Assembly (NCBI GenBank): GCA_963708715.1
Contig: CAVPSU010000001.1
Span: forward strand, 434,001 to 498,000
Length of the DNA: 64,000 nt
Source of the DNA: DAIOEK01 sp963708715
Lineage (GTDB): Bacteria; Chloroflexota; Anaerolineae; Anaerolineales; Anaerolineaceae
Direction of reading: 5' to 3'
The position numbers and the translations under genes are program-made. This document shows, piece by piece, positions 42,098 through 48,987 of the stretch. Below the pieces are notes generated by a model. The model was not told where the DNA came from. It searched no databases and saw nothing but the letters and a program-made list of their open reading frames with translations. Positions within the stretch are counted from its first letter, which is position 1. Each line of letters begins with the position of its first letter.

Positions 42098-42823
42098 ATG
42101 AAAGTTGATCTCCCAACTCCTGTATCTGTTGAAGAAATGAAAATCGATGTACGTGAGATTGAAGGTATTCTCTCTGCACCGCCGATGAAACTGCCCGAAT
42201 GGAAAGGCGCCCAGGTTAAACTTCCCGATGGACGCATACTTTATATCCGCGCGATAAAAGACAGCGATATCGACCCCATGCTCGGCTACCTCGAAAAGGT
42301 CATGAAAGTCGAAAAAGACTTCTATGATATCGTGGGCGTCCGTGTCTATGGCGAAATTCTGGCACTGCGCCGCAAACGCCTCAAAGACCCCTTTACTTTC
42401 GTGGGTCTGGTGGATGGTGAATGGCTTGGTTTCGCGAATGGCCGTGTCTGGGATAAAGACGTAGCTGTCAGCCTGCACACCCTCACCTTCTCCCGCCGTG
42501 CCAAATTAGGCTGGCCGATGTACTATGCCAAGACCTTCTACGCGATGGAAATGGTCAAGGTCCAGGAATGGTGGTCCACTTTCGAAAGCTACAATGGCTG
42601 GAAAATGGCCGGTCTTTCCATGGCGCAACCGACCAAACCCTGGCCACAGTACCAGCACGAACTTGGCGGCGCCAAGATCTTCTATGTCAACCAGGATACC
42701 TGGCAGGGTCGTTTGAAAGAATACTGCAAGCAGGTCCTTGGCGACGACCTGCACTTCAACGTGACCGATGAAGTGCTCAAAGCCAATGAGAACTTCCGGG
42801 TTCCCGAGAAACTCGACCTGTAA
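42098..42823 (+). CDS. Uncharacterised protein with GNAT-like features, probably highly expressed
   Basis: 241 residues; I do not recognise a named family. After a flexible N-terminus, residues about 46-150 (VKLPDGRILYIRAIKDSDIDPMLGYL, then FVGLVDGEWLGFANGRVWD) resemble the start and central strands of a GNAT acetyltransferase, but no clear acetyl-CoA RGxGxG loop is present. The C-terminal half is rich in aromatic residues (MVKVQEWWSTFESYNGWKM, KPWPQYQHELGGAKIFYVNQ). A near-consensus promoter, an AAAGGA ribosome site, a strong terminator and C-ending codon choice suggest an abundant protein. Confidence 0.72.
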   Translation: MKVDLPTPVSVEEMKIDVREIEGILSAPPMKLPEWKGAQVKLPDGRILYIRAIKDSDIDPMLGYLEKVMKVEKDFYDIVGVRVYGEILALRRKRLKDPFTFVGLVDGEWLGFANGRVWDKDVAVSLHTLTFSRRAKLGWPMYYAKTFYAMEMVKVQEWWSTFESYNGWKMAGLSMAQPTKPWPQYQHELGGAKIFYVNQDTWQGRLKEYCKQVLGDDLHFNVTDEVLKANENFRVPEKLDL

Positions 42824-42847
42824 GATTTACCTGTATTGAGAAACACT

Positions 42848-42879
42848 CATCCCCTGGTTCCTTTTGGAGTCAGGGGATG
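42848..42879 (+). terminator. Intrinsic terminator after the uncharacterised gene
   Basis: Stem CATCCCCTG / CAGGGGATG with a 14-base loop, followed by TTTTTATG. Confidence 0.88.
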
Positions 42880-42948
42880 TTTTTATGTACGGATGGGTAC
42901 TCCCTTATCAAGGGGGTGGCTTCGCTTTGAACTTGAAGCCGGGGGATC

Positions 42949-43641
42949 TCATGCCCCCGCGGATAAGCCATCATCCGGCTGGATGCGGGTGAACAAATTC
43001 GCCAACAGCAAAAACACAATCGGACCGACCACGCCCCAACCGGCAATGCCAATCCAATTTGCCACCGATGGCGAGAACGGCAGCCACACCAGACCCGTGA
43101 TGCAGATGACTCCGGAGACGACCATCAGAATCCGGGTGGCGTTCTGCAGCCTCCCGCCCCGGAAGACCGGTGCGGCGATCAGCATCGAGAGCGCAAAGAA
43201 CCAATCCCAGGCAAAAGTATCCATCGTTTGCGGCAGGGGCGGCCAACCGGGGGTTACGTACGCGGCACTCCACATGCTTTGCGCCAGGGCAGGTGACGGG
43301 CAGCACGAACAGGGCAAAATTCACGCTGGAGGTCAGACTCCCAACAGGATCATGAACGCCAGGGCAGCCAGGCTGTCGACTTGTGTTCGGGCGCCGCGTA
43401 GGCGTGAACAGCCACCATCGTGAGGATCAGGAACGGCACCATCAGCACGATCAGCACCGACATGATCGAGAGGTACGGGTCACTGAATCGGATCGGTGGG
43501 ATTCTGGACCGAGAGATACCCGAGCAGCGAGGTGATGGCGTAGGCTTCGTTGACCACGAAGGTGGTCCACGCGCCGATCATGCCCAGGGTCCGATTCTGC
43601 GGCAGGAAGCCCGGTCTGGGAATACGCTGGATGGATTTCAT
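42949..43641 (-). pseudogene. Multi-helix membrane protein broken by several single-base lesions
   Basis: Starting at the ATG at 43641 the frame reads MKSIQRIPRPGFLPQ and then IGAWTTFVVNEAYAITSLLGYL before a stop near 43508. The natural continuation is found by changing frame about four times: DPYLSIMSVLIVLMVPFLIL, HKSTAWL, FMILLGVLTSSVNFALFVLP, and finally the frame ending at 42949 (SMLIAAPVFRGG, IGIAGWGVVGPIVFLLLANLF). Joined, it is about 230 residues with six hydrophobic helices. Each break is explained by one missing base, mostly in G or C runs, so decay and sequencing error are both possible. Family not recognised. Confidence 0.7.
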
Positions 43642-43652
43642 GGGTAGACACC
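43560..43652. repeat. Duplicated segment, copy A
   Basis: This stretch, which contains the 5' end of the broken membrane gene, is similar (about four bases in five, judged by eye) to 44129-44222. The shared words include GGTGGTCCA, GCCCAGGGTCCGAT and ATACGCTGGATGGATTTCATGGGT. Confidence 0.8.
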
Positions 43653-43658
43653 CCCTGT

Positions 43659-44078
43659 TTATTGGGTCGGGCGTAACAGGAAAAGCGGGATTTCGCGGGT
43701 GGTCTTCTTCTCATACTCCGCGTACGACGGTGCGCTGGTGATCACTTCCTGCCAGGCCTGGGTTCGCGCTTCCCCCGAGAGTAGTTCGGCGGTGACGGGG
43801 ATGATCTTATCGAGCACCTGCACGGTGACCTGGGGATGGCTGATCAGGTTGAAGTACCAATTCGGGTGGGAGGGTAAGCCCGTATTGGACGCGACGATGA
43901 CATACCCATCCGGATGGGAAAACCAACCTAATGGGGTGGTGTAGGTCTTTCCGCTCTTGCGCCCCTGGGTGGTGAGCAGAATCACGTTGAATCCGCGGAA
44001 TTTTCCACCCATCTTCCCGCCGGAAAATCTGTACATCCCCACTTGTAAAGCCATAAAGAATTTCATTAGAAATTTCAT
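43659..44078 (-). CDS. Deazaflavin (F420)-dependent nitroreductase family protein
   Basis: 139 residues, the usual size of the Ddn/DUF385 family. Markers are GFNVILLTTQGRKSGKTYTTPLGW, YVIVASNTGLPSHPNWYFNLISHPQVTVQV and the ARTQAWQEVITSAPSYAEYEKKTTREIPLFLL end. These split-barrel enzymes use F420H2 to reduce quinones or nitro compounds. The cofactor assignment rests on family resemblance; no F420 biosynthesis genes are in the window. It lies between two copies of the 5' end of a membrane gene. Confidence 0.88.
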   Translation of the reverse strand: MKFLMKFFMALQVGMYRFSGGKMGGKFRGFNVILLTTQGRKSGKTYTTPLGWFSHPDGYVIVASNTGLPSHPNWYFNLISHPQVTVQVLDKIIPVTAELLSGEARTQAWQEVITSAPSYAEYEKKTTREIPLFLLRPTQ

Positions 44079-44096
44079 GCGAGTATCCTTATGTGT

Positions 44097-44210
44097 TCAC
44101 CCATTGTACACGACACGGTAATATTGTGAGGTGGTCCAGGCGCCAATCGTGCCCAGGGTCCGATCCTGTGAGCGGAAGCCCGGTCTGGAAATACGCTGGA
44201 TGGATTTCAT
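44097..44210 (-). pseudogene. 5' fragment of a second copy of the broken membrane gene
   Basis: A 37-codon ORF starts MKSIQRISRPGF and keeps the LGTIGAWTT segment of the gene at 42949-43641, then diverges into unrelated residues and stops. The rest of the gene is missing. It shows that a duplication or rearrangement placed the reductase gene between a full-length and a truncated copy. Confidence 0.7.
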
Positions 44211-44222
44211 GGGTTGACCCCC
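44129..44222. repeat. Duplicated segment, copy B
   Basis: The partner of 43560-43652, in the same orientation, upstream of the reductase gene. Similarity stops abruptly at both ends. Confidence 0.8.
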
Positions 44223-44280
44223 CTTTAACAGCCTACGGCTCGCAGAGTGCTTGCAGATAAGGGGGTGATTGTTTCATTAA

Positions 44281-44763
44281 CTATTGGATAAATTCCCAGA
44301 AGCCGCATTCAGGTTCTATCTGCACCTGATATGCATTCTTTGGAATATACATCGTTCCACCGCCCATCCCAAAATGGTTATTTATAATATCACCGGTTGC
44401 AGTTGTTACCGACCAGTAACACGTGTCTGAGTCTTTATTTGAAGAACGCCACACGCCCAAAGACATTTCGCTTGGAACCAGGTAAAAACCAGCTTGTCGG
44501 TTTTTCTTGTTTTCTGGAACAGGTGTATTTGTAATTGTTGGGGTTAGTGATGGGGTTTGGGTAAATTTTGGAGTAGGCGTCGGTGTAATAGTAACAATGA
44601 CAATTTTTGGTGTTATGGAAGGAGGAATTGTATAGGTGGGTTGAATTGTAAACGTCGGCATGGCTTGTAATGTTTCAGATACCGCTTTTTCAATAGTTTT
44701 TTGTGAAGACCCACATGCTGATACAAGGAACATAAGAATTAAGAATGGTATAAAATTATTCAT
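44281..44763 (-). CDS. Lipoprotein with Thr/Pro-rich linker
   Basis: 160 residues. A short signal peptide ends in the lipobox LVSAC. Residues about 36-85 are a Thr/Pro/Ile linker of the kind common on Chloroflexota surface proteins, with many TP pairs. Residues about 90-160 are a small domain with two cysteines (DTCYWSV and EPECGFW) that could form a disulfide, and a likely beta structure. Function unknown. The codon and base use are AT-rich compared with the flanking reductase gene. A GGAGGG ribosome site precedes the ATG. Confidence 0.8.
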   Translation of the reverse strand: MNNFIPFLILMFLVSACGSSQKTIEKAVSETLQAMPTFTIQPTYTIPPSITPKIVIVTITPTPTPKFTQTPSLTPTITNTPVPENKKNRQAGFYLVPSEMSLGVWRSSNKDSDTCYWSVTTATGDIINNHFGMGGGTMYIPKNAYQVQIEPECGFWEFIQ

Positions 44764-44890
44764 TATTCCCTCCTAATAAATATCAATTGCTCTCGCATCA
44801 ATAGCATCATTGCCTTTGCCATAGGAACGATGCGGTGCGGGAGATAATACAAGTAGTCATCGAAAGTAGATATACCCACGATCCAAGTTG

Positions 44891-45097
44891 GTAGGTTGGG
44901 TAGAGGATCATGATCCTCTACCCATCAAATCCGATTCCCCACCTCGATACTTCATTCCACAAACGAGACTGGTGATCCGCCTCGACCACATTTAGTTCAA
45001 TTCATAAATAACTTTAATTATATCGCTCGAAACAATAAACGACAAAAATTTTTCGCCTGGGTGCTGGGTTTCGCCGAATGCGCTCAACCCAGCCTAC
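44891..45097. repeat. Miniature palindromic element (MITE-like, 207 bp)
   Basis: It is bounded by 11-base inverted repeats, GTAGGTTGGGT and ACCCAGCCTAC, with one mismatch. Inside, 44897-44924 is a 28-base perfect palindrome (arms TGGGTAGAGGATCA), and 45065-45093 holds a CTGGGTT...AACCCAG hairpin. No ORF. The right end overlaps the last codons of the neighbouring HTH gene. No clear target duplication is seen, so a mobile origin is inferred from the shape only. Confidence 0.6.
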
Positions 45098-45446
45098 TAA
45101 CTAATTTCTGAAGACCAAGCTTGTCCTTATAGATTGTTTTATTGCCATTAGTGGATTGCTCGATATAATCATTCTCGATAAGGAGATTTACAAATCTACT
45201 CACGGTAGATTTATTAACCCCAACCGATTGGGCAATTTCCGCTTGCGAGAGATGTCTTTTATCGAAGAGTAAGGAAATTATTCTCTTTCGGTTACCCGTC
45301 AAAATATTCTTAAACTCATTTTCCATCTCATTGTTTTTCCGTTTTTCGATCTCAAGATATTGGTCCTCAAAGCAGATAAAAAGTCGATTTAGGGTGTCTC
45401 GTATTTCAACTAAAACTTCAAGAATCTCGCTATTAGGTTCATTCAT
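45084..45446 (-). CDS. Winged helix-turn-helix regulator, MarR/ArsR-like
   Basis: 120 residues from the ATG at 45446 (GAGGT just upstream); a TTG at 45497 would add 17. An N-terminal coiled segment (EILEVLVEIRDTLNRLF, EIEKRKNNEMENEF) may dimerise. The DNA-binding part is NRKRIISLLFDKRHLSQAEIAQSVGVNKSTVSRFVNLLIENDYI, with SQAEIAQSVGVNKSTVSRFV as the HTH. The last residues SRLG and the stop are encoded by the right end of the miniature element, so the original C-terminus may have been different. AT-rich, and in the same orientation as the HEPN gene upstream. Confidence 0.82.
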   Translation of the reverse strand: MNEPNSEILEVLVEIRDTLNRLFICFEDQYLEIEKRKNNEMENEFKNILTGNRKRIISLLFDKRHLSQAEIAQSVGVNKSTVSRFVNLLIENDYIEQSTNGNKTIYKDKLGLQKLVSRLG

Positions 45447-45691
45447 ATCGACCTCGAATATCCTAGGATTGATAGAATTTCTGATTGCTTTTCGCAACGG
45501 TTGGAATTACCAATGGGCGAAGAGTAAAGTCTCTCTGACATTATGTCATTCAATCTGTAAAATCTCGTCCCCTTACTCAGTGTGGTGTCTCATCTGGTGG
45601 AGACAATGTTAGGACTACATCATCAATGGTAGATAATTGATCAACAGAGATTCGAATCTGGAAGCTAATGCTCTAGAGTGACCACGAAATA

Positions 45692-46429
45692 TTAAGATAC
45701 TTTTCTAATTCCCACTTCTTTCTCCAAAAATATTATTAGTTCGACTATTGTATGTAGTTGTAGGTTTTCAATCTCAGTAGGTGATTTGACTATGTGAAAC
45801 CAAGAATGTGTCTTATCATTGGCATCTTTTTTAAGTGGCTCTATGAGTTGATTAAGTCTTGCAATCGCTTTTTTGCCATCATGAGAAAAACTATTTCTCG
45901 CATTATAAAGGTTTTCGAGTACCACAGAAAAATCATGATATCTATTTTGCTCCTTATTGAAAACCAACTCATATTTGTCGGGATACTTTTTCTTCAAAAT
46001 GTCAATTATTAAGTTCTCAACAATTTTCCGAAATAATATGAAGACAGCTGTATAGCACTTCGAATAATATGCTCTTGATAGTTCGCTTATATGTTCCTTG
46101 ACGAAGTAATCGTCTGACACGTAATTTATGAAGTGTGTCAATTCCTTTTTATTTTGGGTTCTCTTGCGGATTGGGGTGATCTTGACTTCAGGAAGTGTGT
46201 TTTCCTTTCTACTGATTGGTATATCTTTTAATGACAATCTATCTTCAGTGTCGAGCTTTCGAAGGATCGATGAGCTATGCTTTTGCGCAATAATCTGGGC
46301 AGCTGCATTCATGGTTAAAGAAGGGGTTTTTTGCCGTACCCTAGATATTTGGGAACGAATGGTAGATTTTTGTAAACCAGTGCGGTTTTCAAGAAATACG
46401 AGTATATCCGGGTTTAATCTTGTTGCCAT
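45692..46429 (-). CDS. HEPN-like protein with N-terminal HTH-like domain
   Basis: 245 residues. The N-terminus (about 1-70: LENRTGLQKSTIRSQISRVRQK, then NAAAQIIAQKH and LRKLDTEDRLSL) looks like a compact DNA- or protein-binding domain. A basic linker follows. Residues about 115-245 are helical, and NARNSFSHDG contains R-x4-H, the signature of HEPN ribonucleases; ELSRAYYSKCYTAVFILFRKIVENLI fits the preceding HEPN helices. HEPN proteins act as RNA-cleaving toxins or defence effectors. One base separates it from the upstream HTH gene. RNase activity is inference. Confidence 0.72.
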   Translation of the reverse strand: MATRLNPDILVFLENRTGLQKSTIRSQISRVRQKTPSLTMNAAAQIIAQKHSSSILRKLDTEDRLSLKDIPISRKENTLPEVKITPIRKRTQNKKELTHFINYVSDDYFVKEHISELSRAYYSKCYTAVFILFRKIVENLIIDILKKKYPDKYELVFNKEQNRYHDFSVVLENLYNARNSFSHDGKKAIARLNQLIEPLKKDANDKTHSWFHIVKSPTEIENLQLHTIVELIIFLEKEVGIRKVS

Positions 46430-46430
46430 T

Positions 46431-46700
46431 TTATCTGACAGTCTTTTTATAACTATTACCCTGCTTCATAATTAGTCCAAAATCAAGCCACTGGCTCCAT
46501 AGATCAGATACAGTATTTGGTGAGATCTTCAATTTCTCACAAATGTCATCTCTGTTTAAGCTCCCTGTCAACTCAAATATTTTTTCCTCCAACTCGGTAG
46601 AGATTGCTTTCTTCTTAATTTCGAAGTAATTAAATCTAACTAGTATTTCCAAGTATCGCTCGATATTCTTCAACGATTGAGCATTTTCATCTAGAGTCAT
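46431..46700 (-). CDS. Small winged-helix/HTH protein preceding the HEPN gene
   Basis: 89 residues from the ATG at 46700, which has GAAGGAG ten bases upstream. A helical N-terminus (SLKNIERYLEILVRFNYFEI) is followed by ELTGSLNRDDICEKLKISPNTVSDLWSQWLDFGLI, a clear HTH with its wing. The frame is also open upstream to 46808, continuing in-frame from the second half of the small HTH gene, so a fused product cannot be excluded. The stop lies one base before the HEPN ATG. This is the usual tight spacing of toxin-antitoxin pairs. Confidence 0.7.
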   Translation of the reverse strand: MTLDENAQSLKNIERYLEILVRFNYFEIKKKAISTELEEKIFELTGSLNRDDICEKLKISPNTVSDLWSQWLDFGLIMKQGNSYKKTVR

Positions 46701-46939
46701 ACCTGTTTTTCTCCTTCTTTGGAACCTTTGGCCCTTCTTTGATTCTGAAACTCGAGCTGCCACTGCCGCAGGTGTAGATCCTGAGACCAATGCTATTGTT
46801 GAATAATCTGGCCAAGATCATATAAATAAATTATTGCTTCTGTCTTAGTTTTATCTACGATTCTTGTTCTATCTATAGAAAGTAAAGTAATAATTGTGTC
46901 AAGCTTTTTTGTTAGTAAAGCAAATTGTTTATCATCCAT
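46701..46939 (-). pseudogene. Small sigma-region-4-like HTH protein with a frameshift
   Basis: From the ATG at 46939 (GGAGGG five bases upstream) 48 codons are read to a stop at 46793. The first 43 (MDDKQFALLTKKLDTIITLL ... YLYDLG) are followed, in another frame from about 46808, by DYSTIALVSGSTPAAVAARVSESKKG, an HTH that completes the protein naturally. One missing base at 46808-46810 (CAAGAT read as CAGAT) would join them. Such KKLDTII...TPAAVAARVSE proteins resemble isolated sigma-factor region 4 or Xre-like regulators. It heads the HTH-HEPN cluster. Confidence 0.6.
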
Positions 46940-47302
46940 ATTTCCCTCCAGATTGAAAAAGCGAAGAATTGAAAATAGCTTAAATTACTTCAAAAATTGG
47001 TAGATTGTTTACAACCTCATTGATAAATTATACTAGTACCTTATCATCTCAAGCATCGATAAATTGGGTTGACTATCATGGACTGTATCCCAACAATCCA
47101 TTTTTTCACCGCCCTGGTCTTCATTTTCCCCCACACTAATTTATTTTATCAATTATCGCATAAAATCCAAAATGCATGCTCCCTATTATCCCCCCAAAAT
47201 TCTAGATTTGGGGGGATGTTCGAATACGAGTTATATAGAGCGATTCCGGGTTTAGTGCTACACTAATGCCATCCCAAACCCAAATTCCCATGGAGGATGT
47301 GA
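46940..47302. promoter_or_regulatory. AT-rich gene-free region with a strong hairpin
   Basis: No gene is supported in these 363 bases. An 11-bp perfect stem (ATCCCCCCAAA / TTTGGGGGGAT, 47188-47217) with an 8-base loop lies 90 bases before the broken tryptophanase; it has no U-run. The rest is the probable promoter area of the leftward HTH/HEPN cluster and marks the change from AT-rich to GC-rich sequence. Confidence 0.5.
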
Positions 47303-48683
47303 ATGAGCCAACACCCTGCCGAACCGTTCCGCATCAAAGTGGTCGAACCGATCCGCCTGATCGACCGGTCAGCGCGTGAAAAAGCCCTGCAAGAAGCAGG
47401 CTACAACCTTTTCCTGCTCAAAGCCGAAGATGTCTTCATCGATCTGCTGACCGACTCAGGCACCGGCGCCATGAGCCAGGACCAGTGGGCGGCCATCATG
47501 CGCGGCGACGAATCGTACGCCGGCGCGCGTTCCTTCTACCGCTTGAAGGAAGCCATGGACGATATCTTCGGCTTCACATTCTTCGTCCCCACCCACCAGG
47601 GACGCGCCGCCGAGAACATTCTGGCCGCCTGACTGGTCAAGCCCGGCAACTATGTCACCTCGAACATGCACTTCGACACCACCGACGCCAACATCCGCGC
47701 CCGCGGCGGACGCCCGGCCAACCTGGTCATCGACGAAGCCTTCGACCCCGAAATCCACCATCCCTTCAAGGGCAACATGGACATCAACAAGCTGCAGGCC
47801 TTCATCGAAAAGACCGGGGCGGAGAAAATCCCCTTCGGCATGATGACGGTCACCAACAACGCCGGCGGCGGGCAGCCCGTCTCGATGGAAAATATCCACG
47901 CGGTGGCGGAGGTCTACCGCGAGTACAAGATCCCCTTCTTCATCGACTGCTGCCGCTACGCCGAGAACGCTTACTTCATCCACCAGCGGGAAGAGGCTAC
48001 GCGAATACCTCCGTGATCGATATCGCGCGCGAGATGTTCACCCTGGCCGACGGATGCCGATGAGCGCCAAGAAGGACGCCATCGTCAACATCGGCGGCTT
48101 CCTGGCGATGAACGATGAAGAGCTCTTCCAGAACGTCAAGAACGAATTGATCCTGCGCGAGGGCTTCCCCACCTACGGCGGACTCGCCGGACGCGACCTC
48201 GACGCGATGGCGATCGGTCTGTACGAAGGGCTGGACGAGCGCTATCTCTCCTATCGCCTCGAGCAGACCGCCTACCTCGGCAACCGCCTGATCGAAGAAG
48301 GCATCCCCATCATCGAGCCGCCCGGCGGACACGCCGTCTATCTGAACGCCGGTAAATTGCTGCCTCACATCCCACAGGGCGAATTCCCCGGGCAGGCGCT
48401 GGCGGCAGCTCTGTACCTCGAAGGCGGCATCCGCGCCTGTGAGATCGGCTCGGTCATGTTCGCCTTCCCTGATCCGGACAGCGGCCAGATGGTCTACCCC
48501 AAGCTGGAGCTGGTGCGGCTGGCCATCCCGCGCCGGATGTACACGGAAAGCCATTTTGCTTATGTGATCCAAATTCTGAAGAAAGTAGCCGAGCGTCGTG
48601 AAGAATTGGGTGGCTATCGATTCACCTATCAGGCGCCGATGATGCGCCATTTCACTGCCCGGTTCGAACCTATTCGAAAATAA
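47303..48683 (+). pseudogene. tnaA: Tryptophanase/tyrosine phenol-lyase family gene, broken by one stop and two frameshifts
   Basis: The ATG at 47303 has GGAGG upstream. The frame gives IRLIDRSAREKALQEAGYNLFLL, PTHQGRAAENILAA and then TGA at 47630-47632, after which the same frame continues LVKPGNYVTSNMHFDTTDAN to REE near 47994. One missing base there leads to GYANTSVIDIAREMFTLADGC, and another near 48057 leads to MSAKKDAIVNIGGFLAMND, where the PLP lysine lies. The last frame runs intact to 48683. Complete, it would be about 460 residues and would cleave Trp or Tyr by beta-elimination. GC-rich, unlike the adjacent island. Both frame breaks are losses in short G runs. Confidence 0.85.
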
Positions 48684-48690
48684 CTGATCA

Positions 48691-48826
48691 AAGCCCCCTC
48701 CTTGAATCCTCCCCCGACCAATATCGGGGGAGGACTTTGAACACGGATTTAACCAGGAATTCTAGTCAATTGCATCCATAAGTCCTCCCCCCGGCGTTTT
48801 TTCCGGGGGAGGGTTGGGTGGGGGAC
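48691..48826. repeat. Palindromic repeat element, copy 1
   Basis: It begins AAGCCCCCTCCTTG and ends GGTTGGGTGGGGG, roughly inverted to each other. Each arm contains its own hairpin: TCCTCCCCCGA/TCGGGGGAGGA at 48707-48734, and CCTCCCCCCGG/CCGGGGGAGG at 48783-48812. A second copy follows 28 bases later. REP/BIME- or MITE-like architecture. Confidence 0.8.
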
Positions 48827-48853
48827 CAGACTGGCACCAAGATCAGATTAGAA

Positions 48854-48987
48854 AAGCCCCCTCCTTGCATCCTCCCCCGACCAATATCGGGGGAGGACTA
48901 TTATGGCTGGTTTACGCCAGAGAACATCGAACTGAGAAGCATTCAAGTCCTCCCCCAGAAATATCTGGGGGAGGGTTGGGTGGGGGC
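48854..48987. repeat. Palindromic repeat element, copy 2
   Basis: The same ends and the same two hairpins as copy 1, with a different middle. The right end GGGGGCTA is the inverse of the left AAGCCCCC except for one base, and this end merges with the TAG stop codon of the mazG gene on the minus strand. Confidence 0.8.

Noticed and set aside
45640..45690. TTCGAATCT motif resembling a tRNA T-arm
   Set aside because: The base before TTCGAAT is A and not the required G53, and no acceptor, D or anticodon arms can be drawn on either strand.
48684..48987. CRISPR array
   Set aside because: Only two copies, each an internally palindromic element of about 135 bases, without the regular 25-40 base repeat/spacer pattern. 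No CRISPR array was seen elsewhere in the window.
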